From: JBBDRV01 sp040905285
GTDB taxonomy: Bacteria > Bacteroidota > Rhodothermia > Balneolales > Balneolaceae
DNA length: 39,631 nucleotides
Assembly: GCA_040905285.1 (NCBI GenBank)
Contig: JBBDRV010000111.1
Span: 1 to 39,631 of the forward strand
Direction of reading: 5' to 3'
Positions 8,520-17,411 of this stretch are shown here, piece by piece. A program made the position numbers and the translations under genes. The notes below the pieces were generated by a model that was given only the letters and a program-made list of their open reading frames with translations, was not told where the DNA came from and ran no database searches. Numbering within the stretch: position 1 is the first letter of the stretch; each line of letters opens with the position of its first letter.

Positions 8520-8970
8520 AATGCAATGCCTTAATTCAGGACCAATTTTTGTTTCGCTACATTAAATTTTCAGATAGAACAGAAATATACCGCAATTAAG
8601 AAATAACTTCAATTCTGTTTTTGATCTTTAATTCCCATTTTTATACGTCATTTACGACATGTACATGACCCGACTGAGCACACCCGAAGCAAGGTTTTCG
8701 AAAAGCCCCCGGAAACTGTTACTTGGCAGGATTGAGGGTACCGTTCCAGTTACATTCTTTTGCAAAATTTGCCACAGGTTGTTACCCTGTTTATCAGATT
8801 GAACAAGTCTTCCTCCCCCCTTGCATAACGTCCTGTAAACGCTTAAAATCGATTTTAAGCCATCAGCTCATCTTTCCTGATAAAATAGTATACTTTTTTG
8901 ATTTTGCACATAATAGCGGTATTTTCAGGCGTTTAGATGGCTTTAAAATAGCAGAACCAACCCCTTTCAA
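8520..8970. other. Divergent rpmB/gyrB spacer with a 20-bp perfect palindrome
   Basis: This 451-base spacer separates rpmB (minus) and gyrB (plus). It holds the rpmB promoter candidate and a perfect 20-bp palindrome, GCTTAAAATCGATTTTAAGC, at 8841-8860, about 110 bases before the gyrB ATG. I found no convincing ORF, RNA gene or DnaA-box cluster here. The palindrome could be an operator or supercoiling-sensitive element for gyrB; nothing in the sequence proves this. Confidence 0.5.
8582..8612 (-). promoter_or_regulatory. Candidate Bacteroidota-type promoter of rpmB
   Basis: On the minus strand TATATTTC (8582-8589) matches seven of eight positions of the Bacteroidota -7 element TAnnTTTG. A TTG (8610-8612) lies 20 bases upstream, close to the expected -33 element. 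The rpmB start is 63 bases downstream. This is a pattern match only. Confidence 0.45.
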
Positions 8971-10911
8971 ATGGCTACAAATTCCAATACTGATTATAAA
9001 GCTTCAAATATTCAGGTTTTAGAGGGGCTGGAGGCCGTGCGAAAACGCCCCTCCATGTATATAGGTGACACAGGACAGCGTGGCCTTCACCATCTGATAA
9101 ATGAAGTGGTCGATAATTCAATTGACGAGGCACTTGCCGGCTACTGCGATTATATTAAACTGACTATTCATGACGACGGGTCACTGACCGTCGCTGACAA
9201 CGGTCGAGGAATACCGGTTGATGAGCACCCCAAGTTGAAATTACCTGCCGTTGAGGTTGTACTGACCAAACTTCATGCCGGCGGAAAATTTGACAAGGAC
9301 AGTTACAAGGTTTCCGGTGGACTGCACGGCGTCGGTGTCAGTTGTGTTAATGCCCTCTCATCATTATTTCAGGCAGAAATACACCGGGACGGTAGTATTT
9401 ATGTCATGGAGTTCAGTTACGGCAAAACCATCACTCCCCTGAAAACAAGCGGAAAAACTTCGGAGACCGGCACGATTATCCGGTTCAAACCCGATCCGGA
9501 AATCTTTACCCAGTCAGCGGAATTCAAGTTTGACCTGATTGCCGACCGGATGCGGGAACTGGCTTTTCTGAATCCGGAGATCACCATTGACCTCATCGAT
9601 GAACGGGAGGAGGACGAGGAGCTACGTTCTGAATCATTTCATTTTTCAGGCGGGGTCAAGGATTTTGTTAAATTTCTCGATGAAAGCCGTGAGTCCATGA
9701 TGGATGAGCCGATTTATATACAGGGAGAGGTGGATCTGGTGCCTGTGGAACTGGCCCTCCAGTATAACAGATCCTATACGGAAAATATTTTTTCCTATGT
9801 CAACAACATAAATACGCGCGAGGGTGGCACACACATATCCGGTTTCCGCCGTGCACTTACCCGCTGCCTGAAAAACTATGCGGAAAAGAATAATATCATC
9901 AAATCGAGCAACAAGGTGGCGATTTCCGGTGAAGACTTCCGTGAAGGGCTGACCGGTGTACTGAGTGTCAAGGTCCCGGAGCCCCAGTTCGAGGGACAGA
10001 CGAAAACCAAACTGGGTAATTCTGAAGTTCAAAGTGCCGTGGAAGTGGTTGTCTATGAAAAATTAAATGAATATCTCGAACAAAATCCGAAGATCGCCAA
10101 AAAAGTACTTGAAAAAGTGGTTCTTGCCGCAGAAGCCAGGGAAGCTGCACGGAAAGCCCGTCAATTGATCCAGCGTAAAAGCGCAATGGGCGGAGGCGGT
10201 CTCCCCGGCAAACTGGCAGACTGTTCCATCAATGATCCCGAGCACTGTGAAATTTATCTGGTGGAGGGAGATTCTGCCGGCGGTTCGGCCAAAATGGGCA
10301 GGAACCGGAGTTTTCAGGCTATCCTGCCGCTCCGGGGAAAAATATTGAATGTCGAAAAGGCCAAAATCAACAAGATTCTGGAAAACAAGGAGATCCAGGC
10401 CATGATCACCGCTCTTGGTGCAGGAGTGGGCCACGGGGAAGAAGACTTTGATCTTGAAAAGCTTCGGTATCATAAAATTATCGTGATGACAGATGCCGAT
10501 GTGGACGGTTCTCATATCCGGACCCTGCTCCTGACCTTTTTCTACCGGTACATGCAGCCACTCATTGAAAAAGGCCATGTCTATATTGCCACCCCTCCCC
10601 TCTACAGGATAACGGCATCAAGAGGCCGTATTGATTATGCGTGGCACGATGACACCCGGGATAAAATCATCCTTGAATTGAGAAAGAGCAATAAGAAGTT
10701 TGATGTATCACGCTACAAAGGCCTTGGTGAGATGAACCCGAGCCAACTCTGGGAAACGACCATGGATCCGGAAACGAGAACTCTCCAGCAGGTGACGGTA
10801 GAGAATGCGGCGGCCGCAGACAAGATGTTTTCCACTCTGATGGGTGACGATGTAGAGCCAAGACGTGATTTTATCGAACGAAATTCAAAGTACGCCACCC
10901 TCGACATTTAG
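8971..10911 (+). CDS. gyrB: DNA gyrase subunit B
   Basis: GyrB is the ATPase subunit of gyrase, which introduces negative supercoils. The 646-residue product has the GHKL ATPase domain (RKRPSMYIGDTG, VVDNSIDEA, DNGRGIPV, GLHGVGVSCVNA), a transducer, then the TOPRIM domain with EGDSAGGSA near residue 431 and DADVDGSH near 508. The C-terminal YKGLGEMNPSQLWETTM completes it. It is the short form without the enterobacterial TOPRIM insertion. gyrA follows after 33 bases, forming the common gyrBA operon. The ATG at 8971 gives the start MATNSNTDYKA, appropriate for the family. Confidence 0.98.
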   Translation: MATNSNTDYKASNIQVLEGLEAVRKRPSMYIGDTGQRGLHHLINEVVDNSIDEALAGYCDYIKLTIHDDGSLTVADNGRGIPVDEHPKLKLPAVEVVLTKLHAGGKFDKDSYKVSGGLHGVGVSCVNALSSLFQAEIHRDGSIYVMEFSYGKTITPLKTSGKTSETGTIIRFKPDPEIFTQSAEFKFDLIADRMRELAFLNPEITIDLIDEREEDEELRSESFHFSGGVKDFVKFLDESRESMMDEPIYIQGEVDLVPVELALQYNRSYTENIFSYVNNINTREGGTHISGFRRALTRCLKNYAEKNNIIKSSNKVAISGEDFREGLTGVLSVKVPEPQFEGQTKTKLGNSEVQSAVEVVVYEKLNEYLEQNPKIAKKVLEKVVLAAEAREAARKARQLIQRKSAMGGGGLPGKLADCSINDPEHCEIYLVEGDSAGGSAKMGRNRSFQAILPLRGKILNVEKAKINKILENKEIQAMITALGAGVGHGEEDFDLEKLRYHKIIVMTDADVDGSHIRTLLLTFFYRYMQPLIEKGHVYIATPPLYRITASRGRIDYAWHDDTRDKIILELRKSNKKFDVSRYKGLGEMNPSQLWETTMDPETRTLQQVTVENAAAADKMFSTLMGDDVEPRRDFIERNSKYATLDI

Positions 10912-10944
10912 ACAACAAATTAACCCTCTTTACCAAGCTTCAGC

Positions 10945-13410
10945 ATGGCCCGAGAAAAAATAATACCTATTGCTATTGAAGATGAAATGCAGTCGTCCTA
11001 TATCGACTATTCGATGTCGGTGATTGTATCCCGGGCTCTGCCGGATGTCCGTGACGGCCTGAAACCGGTTCACCGCCGCGTATTGTACGGCATGAGTGAA
11101 CTCGGCATGCTTCATAACCGCAACTACAAGAAAAGTGCCCGTATCGTCGGGGAAGTTCTCGGTAAATATCATCCGCACGGAGATTCTGCCGTTTATGACT
11201 CCATTGTTCGGATGGTACAGGAATTCTCCCTGCGCTATCCGCTGGTGGACGGACAGGGCAACTTCGGTTCTGTGGATGGCGACTCTGCCGCAGCCATGCG
11301 TTATACGGAAGTACGTATGCAGCGTATTGCTGAAGAGATGCTGAATGATATCAACAAAGAGACGGTCGATTATCAGCAGAATTTTGATGATACACTTCAT
11401 GAACCGACCGTTCTGCCATCCATGCTGCCAAATCTGCTGCTCAATGGAGCGTCCGGTATAGCGGTAGGCATGGCCTCCAATCTGCCGCCCCATAATCTCG
11501 GGGAAGTGGTTGACGGGGTTGTGGCACAGCTGGATAACCCCGACATCGAAGTGAAAGAGCTGATGGAGCATATAACAGCTCCGGATTTTCCGACGGGAGG
11601 CATCATATACGGGTATGAAGGTGTAAAGAATGCCTATGAAACCGGCCGGGGTAAAATCACGATGCGTGCCCGCGCCAATGTGGAAGAGATGCGTAACAAC
11701 CGTGAACAAATTATTGTCACGGAGATTCCATATCAGGTAAACAAAGCGACTCTTATCCAGAAAATTGCCGAGCTGGTGAATAATGAGAAGATCACCGAGA
11801 TCTCTGAAGTGCGGGATGAATCGGACCGGGACGGCATGAGAATTGTCATCATGCTCAAGAGGGGCGCCAATGCGGGGGTCATCCTCAACCAGCTCTATAA
11901 GTATACGCAGATGCAGCAAACCTTCGGGGTGAACAGTCTTGCCCTCGTCAAAGGGCGTCCGAAGGTAATGGCCATCAATGAGCTGATCGGACACTTTATA
12001 GAACACCGGATTGAAGTGATTATCCGGCGGACCATCTATGATCTGGATCAGGCAGAAGCCCGCGCCCATATCCTTGAGGGTCTTAAAATTGCGCTGGACA
12101 ACCTTGACGAGGTTATTAAAACAATCCGTGCTTCCAAAAACCCGCAGGAAGCCAATATCGAACTTCGCAGATTGTTCGCCCTCACGGACATCCAGGCAAA
12201 AGCCATCCTGGATATGCGCCTTCAGAAGCTGACAGGCCTGGAACGTGACAAGATAGATCAGGAGTACGGTGAGATCATAGAGCGTATTGCCGGCTATCGG
12301 AACATCCTTTCGGACAGAAGTCTGCAGACCGATATAATCAAGAATGAATTGCTTGACCTCAAGGAAAGATACAATGATGAACGCCGGACCCAGGTCATTC
12401 ACTCTGCCGATGATTTTGACATTGAGGATATGATCGCCGACGAAGATGTTGTCGTGACAATTTCAAATAATGGCTTTATCAAGCGCATGCCGGTCAGCGG
12501 ATACAGGCGGCAGCGAAGAGGCGGCAAGGGTATGAAAGGAACCACCACAAAAAGTGATGAGTTCGTCGAGCATCTTTTTGTGGCAACCAACCACAATTAT
12601 ATTCTTTTCTTCACCGAAAAGGGCAATTGCTACTGGCTGAAGGTTTATGAAATTCCGGAGGGTTCCCGCCTGTCGAGAGGCCGTGCCATTGTCAATTTGA
12701 TAGACATTGAAAAAGAAGACCGGATAATGACATTTGTTCCTGTTAAAACCCTGGACGACGAAGAATACATCAACAGCCATTCGATAATCATGTCGACTAA
12801 AGAAGGCCAGGTCAAGAAGACCACGCTGGAAGCGTACAGCCGGCCTCGCCGGGACGGAATTATAGCAATCAACATCAAGGAAGGCGACAAGCTTCTGGGC
12901 GCCTCCCTTACAGACGGGCAGAGCAATATCATCGTGGCCAACAAAAATGGCCGGGCGATCCGTTTTCATGAAAAACAGGTGCGGGACATGGGCCGCAATA
13001 CATCAGGAGTCCGCGGCATGAACCTGGCAAGTGATGATGAGTTGGTGGATATGGTGGTTATCAAGAATACACACGAAGCAACCGTTCTCGCAATTTCTGA
13101 AAACGGCTACGGCAAGCGGTCATTTGTAGATGATTACCGTGAACAGAGCCGGGGTGGAAAAGGGGTCATCACGCTTAAAGTAACTCCAAAAACCGGAAAT
13201 CTGATCGCTTTGAAAGAAGTGTCTGACGATGACGACCTGATGATTATCACCGAACGCGGCAAAGTAATCCGCATGCAGTGCAAGGGAATCCGGACCATGG
13301 GCCGGAATACGCAGGGGGTTCGTATCATGCGTCTGGATGACAAGGGCAAGATTGGTGCTGTCACCCGTGTTGTAAATGAAGAGGATGAGGAGGATGCAAC
13401 CAAGATATAG
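10945..13410 (+). CDS. gyrA: DNA gyrase subunit A
   Basis: GyrA cuts and rejoins DNA and wraps it through its C-terminal pinwheel. The 821-residue product has the catalytic tyrosine at residue 120 (AAAMRYTEVRM). Its quinolone-determining region reads HPHGDSAVYDS, with Ser81 and Asp85 at the positions of E. coli Ser83 and Asp87, so it is wild-type at those sites. The GyrA-box QRRGGKG near residue 523 and a second QSRGGKG further on mark the six-bladed C-terminal domain and distinguish it from ParC. The protein ends in an acidic tail (NEEDEEDATKI). It is co-transcribed with gyrB. Confidence 0.98.
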   Translation: MAREKIIPIAIEDEMQSSYIDYSMSVIVSRALPDVRDGLKPVHRRVLYGMSELGMLHNRNYKKSARIVGEVLGKYHPHGDSAVYDSIVRMVQEFSLRYPLVDGQGNFGSVDGDSAAAMRYTEVRMQRIAEEMLNDINKETVDYQQNFDDTLHEPTVLPSMLPNLLLNGASGIAVGMASNLPPHNLGEVVDGVVAQLDNPDIEVKELMEHITAPDFPTGGIIYGYEGVKNAYETGRGKITMRARANVEEMRNNREQIIVTEIPYQVNKATLIQKIAELVNNEKITEISEVRDESDRDGMRIVIMLKRGANAGVILNQLYKYTQMQQTFGVNSLALVKGRPKVMAINELIGHFIEHRIEVIIRRTIYDLDQAEARAHILEGLKIALDNLDEVIKTIRASKNPQEANIELRRLFALTDIQAKAILDMRLQKLTGLERDKIDQEYGEIIERIAGYRNILSDRSLQTDIIKNELLDLKERYNDERRTQVIHSADDFDIEDMIADEDVVVTISNNGFIKRMPVSGYRRQRRGGKGMKGTTTKSDEFVEHLFVATNHNYILFFTEKGNCYWLKVYEIPEGSRLSRGRAIVNLIDIEKEDRIMTFVPVKTLDDEEYINSHSIIMSTKEGQVKKTTLEAYSRPRRDGIIAINIKEGDKLLGASLTDGQSNIIVANKNGRAIRFHEKQVRDMGRNTSGVRGMNLASDDELVDMVVIKNTHEATVLAISENGYGKRSFVDDYREQSRGGKGVITLKVTPKTGNLIALKEVSDDDDLMIITERGKVIRMQCKGIRTMGRNTQGVRIMRLDDKGKIGAVTRVVNEEDEEDATKI

Positions 13411-13534
13411 TGAGTTCACGATCGGGAGTGGCTGCCGTTGTACTGAAATTTAGGGCGGAACACGGGGAGTTCATTCGTGAAACATGCGGCCATTCCGAAA
13501 ACCACTATTGCTATATCCTCCAATGCCGGCGGAG

Positions 13535-14473
13535 TCAGGTCAGCATTTTCTTCAGTAACTTCACCCGCTTGTCCAACAGGTCATCCGGACCGGTGACAGT
13601 GACGTTTTCCCCAAACTGAAGCAACCACTCATTGATATAGTCCAGATTATCAAATCGGAATTCGACCTTAACTATTTCGGCATTTTTCCTGCTTTTCTTA
13701 AATATCTTTGTCGGCAGATTGGCCTCAAATCGATTAAAACAGGATTCATGAAGCTCTACCTGTATTAACAGGTCGGAAGCGTCAGATCGAAAAATAAGAG
13801 CCTCTGCGTCCATTTCCTCATCCGGGATAAATTTTTGGCCCGTGATTTCAATATCACTCATCCGGTCAAGGACAAAATTTCTGATATCCTCTCTTTTTCT
13901 TGAGAAACCGATCACATTCCAGTGATCGTGGTAAAACACCAGAAGATACGGGTCGACCGTTCTGCCTGCCGCCCTCTTTTTTCCCCGCGGCCGGTACCGG
14001 AAGCGGATCGTCTTGTTTTGTGAAATTGCACTGCTGATCAAATACCAGCTGCCACCGCTTTTTTTCTCAACCCCGAATTTCAGAAACGGATCCACTACGG
14101 TCCTGTCTGCCAGGGAATCCATGAAATCCTTCAGCTCATCAGGCAAAACATTTTTGATTTTAAGCTCCACACCACGGGCATCTGTCACAAGTGTCTGATC
14201 CACCTGTGATTTGACAAAATTCAGGCCAACCATGATCGTAGCCAGTTCTTTGGATGAGAACATAAGTGGCGGAATTTTATACCCCGGCATAATGCCATAA
14301 CCACTGTATTGCTCCCAGGTCACCGGTACATTTATTTCTGACAGTGCATTGAGGTCACGAAAAATGGTCCGCCGGCTTACATTGAACTTTTCAGCAAGCT
14401 TGTCCACCGTAATTCTTTTACCTGAACTCTGAAGCATGAGGATAAGCTTCATTCGCCGTTCTGAACTTTTCAT
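13535..14473 (-). CDS. HTH/WYL-domain transcriptional regulator (YafY type)
   Basis: A 312-residue DNA-binding protein. The N-terminal DeoR-like helix-turn-helix is visible at residues 5-60 (RMKLILMLQSSGKRITVDKL, then FNVSRRTIFRDLNAL). A linker and a WYL domain follow from about 140 (TIRFRYRPRGKKR, VDPYLLVFYHDHWNVIGFSR), and a C-terminal WCX-like extension ends the protein. WYL domains are thought to sense nucleotides or nucleic-acid ligands. It points toward gyrA, with a 124-base gap between their stops. It has its own upstream region holding an imperfect palindrome (14481-14507). No target operon is adjacent, so the regulon is unknown. Confidence 0.88.
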   Translation of the reverse strand: MKSSERRMKLILMLQSSGKRITVDKLAEKFNVSRRTIFRDLNALSEINVPVTWEQYSGYGIMPGYKIPPLMFSSKELATIMVGLNFVKSQVDQTLVTDARGVELKIKNVLPDELKDFMDSLADRTVVDPFLKFGVEKKSGGSWYLISSAISQNKTIRFRYRPRGKKRAAGRTVDPYLLVFYHDHWNVIGFSRKREDIRNFVLDRMSDIEITGQKFIPDEEMDAEALIFRSDASDLLIQVELHESCFNRFEANLPTKIFKKSRKNAEIVKVEFRFDNLDYINEWLLQFGENVTVTGPDDLLDKRVKLLKKMLT

Positions 14474-14480
14474 ATGTTTT

Positions 14481-14507
14481 ATAAGTTGTTTATTAACAAA
14501 TACTTAT
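14481..14507. promoter_or_regulatory. Imperfect palindrome just upstream of the WYL regulator, possible autoregulatory operator
   Basis: TTGTT (14486-14490) and AACAA (14495-14499) form an inverted repeat with a 4-base centre. Outer arms ATAAGT (14481-14486) and ACTTAT (14502-14507) extend it with a small bulge. It starts 8 bases upstream of the regulator's start codon, where a repressor would block transcription. The function is inferred from position only. Confidence 0.35.
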
Positions 14508-14687
14508 TAAATAATTCTGAAAAGATTTTACAATGCAAATACGAACCCCAACCGGCGACTCTGCCCTGCGTCCCCACCCGGCTCCGGCCGGCTGACTCTG
14601 AAAAAGATTCATAATGGACAAAGACGAAAAGCTGCCGGCACCCTCTCCTCAGCCTGTGGAGATTGGGCTTAACGCGGACAGGCAAAT

Positions 14688-15341
14688 TTATAAAAGCTGC
14701 CGGATAACCACGATTCCCTTGCCCTGATAAAACGGTGCTTTCTTTCCAAACTCCAGCCTGTAAATTGTACAGCTAACCGGGTATGGCAATTTTTTAATTT
14801 CGTTCTCCGCCTCGTCAGCACCCTTGTAGAATATGATCTTTTCCCAGGGCTTTCCATCGACCATGGACATCAGGCCCTGAACGGAAAAGGCATGTTTGGA
14901 TATAACTCCCATCCCCCCCGCTATCTTCATACTCTCCAGTGATTTTGCCTCTCCGCTTGCGTTTCCCAGCGCCAGTTTATGAATGATTTGCTTAACAGCA
15001 GCCATTTTTTTTGCTGAAATATCATTCAGGATCCATCTTTTATCAGGCTCGGTAATTGCAAGAGGAACGCCCGGCAATCCACCGCCTGTTCCGGCATCTA
15101 TCCAGTAATCCGTACCATTCAACAGGGATAAAGCCGAAGGGAGCAGCGAGTGCCTTACATGGGCTCGCAATGTTTCACGTGAAACACCCCGGCTTACCAG
15201 GTTAATTTTTTTATTCCACCAGAGAAGTTCACTCAGATAAGCCTCCAACAAATCCTTGGACTGCAGATAGGCTGCTTCCGTATTCTCAAGGATTTCATGT
15301 GAAACAGCATGAGTTTTAATGAAATGTTTCACGTGAAACAC
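14688..15341 (-). CDS. rsmG: 16S rRNA (guanine(527)-N7)-methyltransferase (RsmG/GidB)
   Basis: RsmG methylates N7 of G527 in 16S rRNA; its loss gives low-level streptomycin resistance in several bacteria. The 217-residue product has the SAM-binding core WIDAGTGGGLPGVPLAI and NDISAKKMAAVKQI, and the upstream KKINLVSR region typical of RsmG. It starts with GTG at 15341 directly after the mnmG TGA with no gap, so the two are coupled. The first codons encode MFHVKHF because a parS site sits on the start. A second parS site lies in the coding frame at GVSRETL. The DNA segment is therefore under both coding and ParB-binding constraint. Confidence 0.93.
   Translation of the reverse strand: MFHVKHFIKTHAVSHEILENTEAAYLQSKDLLEAYLSELLWWNKKINLVSRGVSRETLRAHVRHSLLPSALSLLNGTDYWIDAGTGGGLPGVPLAITEPDKRWILNDISAKKMAAVKQIIHKLALGNASGEAKSLESMKIAGGMGVISKHAFSVQGLMSMVDGKPWEKIIFYKGADEAENEIKKLPYPVSCTIYRLEFGKKAPFYQGKGIVVIRQLL
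15171..15186. promoter_or_regulatory. parS: parS centromere site (perfect)
   Basis: TGTTTCACGTGAAACA, a perfect match to the 16-bp bacterial parS consensus bound by ParB. It lies inside rsmG and is read there as V-S-R-E-T. It is 154 bases from a second perfect copy. ParB spreads from such sites to organise and segregate the origin region. Confidence 0.92.
15291..15306. promoter_or_regulatory. Degenerate parS-like site
   Basis: GATTTCATGTGAAACA matches the parS consensus at 13 of 16 positions, with one change in the central CACGTG and two at the outer end. It lies between the two perfect sites, within rsmG, and encodes V-S-H-E. It could be a weak ParB site or a decayed copy. Confidence 0.45.
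15325..15340. promoter_or_regulatory. parS: parS centromere site (perfect) on the rsmG start codon
   Basis: A second perfect TGTTTCACGTGAAACA. It begins at the second base of the rsmG GTG start codon and produces the N-terminal peptide FHVKH. ParB bound here could affect rsmG translation or transcription across the mnmG-rsmG junction, but that is speculation. Confidence 0.92.
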
Positions 15342-17231
15342 TCAATTTTTTAAGTAAACCATCAGTACGGCAATGTCACTGGCGGATACACCGCTTATCC
15401 GGCTTGCCTGCCCGATTGTTTCGGGTTTTATTTTTTCCAGCTTTTGCCGGCCTTCCGTGGAAAGACTTTGAAGCTTGGAATACTCGATTTTCCCCGGGAT
15501 AAATGCGTTTTCCTGTCTGACAATTTCCTCAACCATCTCAAATTCTTTTCGTATGTACCCTTCATATTTTATCTGAATTTCTACCTGCTCAAGTACATAT
15601 CGGTCACGGGAGATCGTATGAACTTTCTCCCTCAGGTCATTATCCGCCGCCAGTAAATCTGTCAAATGAATTTCGGGCCGGGGAATCAATGTTTTTGCTT
15701 TCACAGGCTGTGACAGCTTTGTAGTGCCAAGAGAGGTCAGCATGGGATCCATTTGTTCCGGTCTGACCGTATAGCCGGCTAGCAGGTCGTGTATTCGGTC
15801 AATTGCCATTTTCTTGGTAGTCAGCCGCTGAAATCTTTCCTCAGAACCAAGGCCAATCCTGTAACCCAGTTCGGTAAGCCTCAGGTCTGCATTGTCTTGC
15901 CGGAGCAATATTCTGTGCTCTGCCCTGGATGTGAACATCCGGTACGGTTCCTCTGTCCCCTTGTTAATAAGGTCATCAATAAGGACGCCGATATAGGCTT
16001 CGGAACGCTGAAGGATAAATGGATCCTTGCCGGCTGTTTTAAGCGCCGCATTAATTCCGGCCATTAACCCCTGGCAGGCCGCCTCTTCATATCCCGTCGT
16101 CCCGTTTATCTGTCCAGCAAAAAAGAGTCCCTCCACAAGTTTTGTTTCCATGCTCCTCATGATTTGATAAGGAGGAAAATAGTCGTACTCTATTGCATAA
16201 CCGGGCCTTAGCATAATCACATTTTCGAATCCCCCGATACGTCTCATCGCCTCGTATTGTACATCCTCGGGCAACGACGTGGAAAAGCCATTCAGGTACA
16301 TCTCATACGTGCGCCTGCCTTCCGGCTCCAAAAAAAGCTGATGTTGATCCTTGTCAGAAAACCGGTTGATCTTGTCCTCAATACTGGGACAATAGCGAGG
16401 TCCCGTTGACTTGATCCTCCCGCTGAACATGGGACTTCGGTCAAAGCCTGCCTCAAGTATGCTGTGTACGTTGCTATTGGTATAACCGATCCAGCAGGTC
16501 AACTGATCCTCGGGGCCGGGCAGAGACTCGGTAAGAAAAGAAAATGGCGAAGGATCTTCATCACCATACTGTACTTCAAGTTTACTGGTATCCACAGACC
16601 TCCCGTCAATACGGGGGGGCGTCCCTGTTTTAAGACGTCCCACTTCAAAGCCCAGTTTTTCAAGTGCCGCAGATACTCCCGTTGACGCTCTTTCGCCTGA
16701 CCGGCCTCCGCCAAACCGGGTTTCTCCGATATGGATCAGGCCATTGCCAAACGTTCCTGTTGTAAGGACGACAGATTTACCGTAAAACTTCTGACCGGTC
16801 TGGGTAACAACTCCCTTCACCACTCTTCCTGAATCAGATTTCCCAATAATCAGATCAACCACATTATCCTGCCGGAAATGGAGAGACTCCTTTTCCTCCA
16901 GCAGTTCTCTCATCTTCAGTGCATACAACTGCCGATCACTCTGACAACGCGGACTCCACATGGCGGGTCCCTTGCTTCTGTTAAGCATCCTGAACTGAAC
17001 ACCTGTTTCATCACTGACGCGTCCACTCAGTCCCCCAAGGGCATCAATTTCCCTGACCAGCTGACCTTTTGCCACTCCACCCATTGCCGGGTTACAGGAC
17101 ATTTTTGCAATGGCCTCGAGATTCATTGTGACAAGCAACGTTTTAGCACCCATCTGGGCGGCTGAACCTGCAGCTTCACTGCCTGCATGTCCACCTCCCA
17201 CTACGATCACGTCATATTCAGGAAAAAACAT
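15342..17231 (-). CDS. mnmG: tRNA uridine-5-carboxymethylaminomethyl modification enzyme MnmG (GidA)
   Basis: MnmG works with MnmE to install cmnm5 or nm5 groups on the wobble uridine of several tRNAs, using FAD, a folate cofactor and glycine or ammonium. The 629-residue product has the FAD-binding VVGGGHAGSEAAGSAAQMGA at the N-terminus and the conserved MSCNPAMGGVAKGQLVREI and KTGTPPRIDGRSVD. It also has GLFFAGQINGTTGYEEAACQG and the C-terminal helical domain for MnmE and tRNA contact (YVLEQVEIQIKYEGYI). Length is normal. It is immediately followed by rsmG, the classic gidA-gidB pair near bacterial origins. mnmE is not in the window. Confidence 0.97.
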   Translation of the reverse strand: MFFPEYDVIVVGGGHAGSEAAGSAAQMGAKTLLVTMNLEAIAKMSCNPAMGGVAKGQLVREIDALGGLSGRVSDETGVQFRMLNRSKGPAMWSPRCQSDRQLYALKMRELLEEKESLHFRQDNVVDLIIGKSDSGRVVKGVVTQTGQKFYGKSVVLTTGTFGNGLIHIGETRFGGGRSGERASTGVSAALEKLGFEVGRLKTGTPPRIDGRSVDTSKLEVQYGDEDPSPFSFLTESLPGPEDQLTCWIGYTNSNVHSILEAGFDRSPMFSGRIKSTGPRYCPSIEDKINRFSDKDQHQLFLEPEGRRTYEMYLNGFSTSLPEDVQYEAMRRIGGFENVIMLRPGYAIEYDYFPPYQIMRSMETKLVEGLFFAGQINGTTGYEEAACQGLMAGINAALKTAGKDPFILQRSEAYIGVLIDDLINKGTEEPYRMFTSRAEHRILLRQDNADLRLTELGYRIGLGSEERFQRLTTKKMAIDRIHDLLAGYTVRPEQMDPMLTSLGTTKLSQPVKAKTLIPRPEIHLTDLLAADNDLREKVHTISRDRYVLEQVEIQIKYEGYIRKEFEMVEEIVRQENAFIPGKIEYSKLQSLSTEGRQKLEKIKPETIGQASRISGVSASDIAVLMVYLKN

Positions 17232-17411
17232 ATAACTTATTGTTTTTATTTAATTTATAAAAAGTACCTATATCCTATCCGATGTCCTGTCTGAGCAGCT
17301 GTCCGTTTGGCCCGCGGCTAACGATCAGTTCAAATCCTTTCAAAGTCCTCTCGGTCAAAGTCAGTAAAAATAAGGGTTTTAAGAGAAAAATAGTAAGTTG
17401 TTTTACACTGC

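Noticed and set aside
8723..9022. Open frame overlapping the gyrB start
   Set aside because: It overlaps the certain gyrB N-terminus in another frame, shows no family pattern and has a cysteine/proline-rich random composition.
13470..13485. Half-match to parS (CGTGAAACA) after gyrA
   Set aside because: Only about 10 of 16 positions match and the palindrome is lost.
14479..14685. Minus-strand frame between the WYL gene and rsmG
   Set aside because: No recognisable protein pattern; it spans the regulator's promoter region and the end of rsmG.
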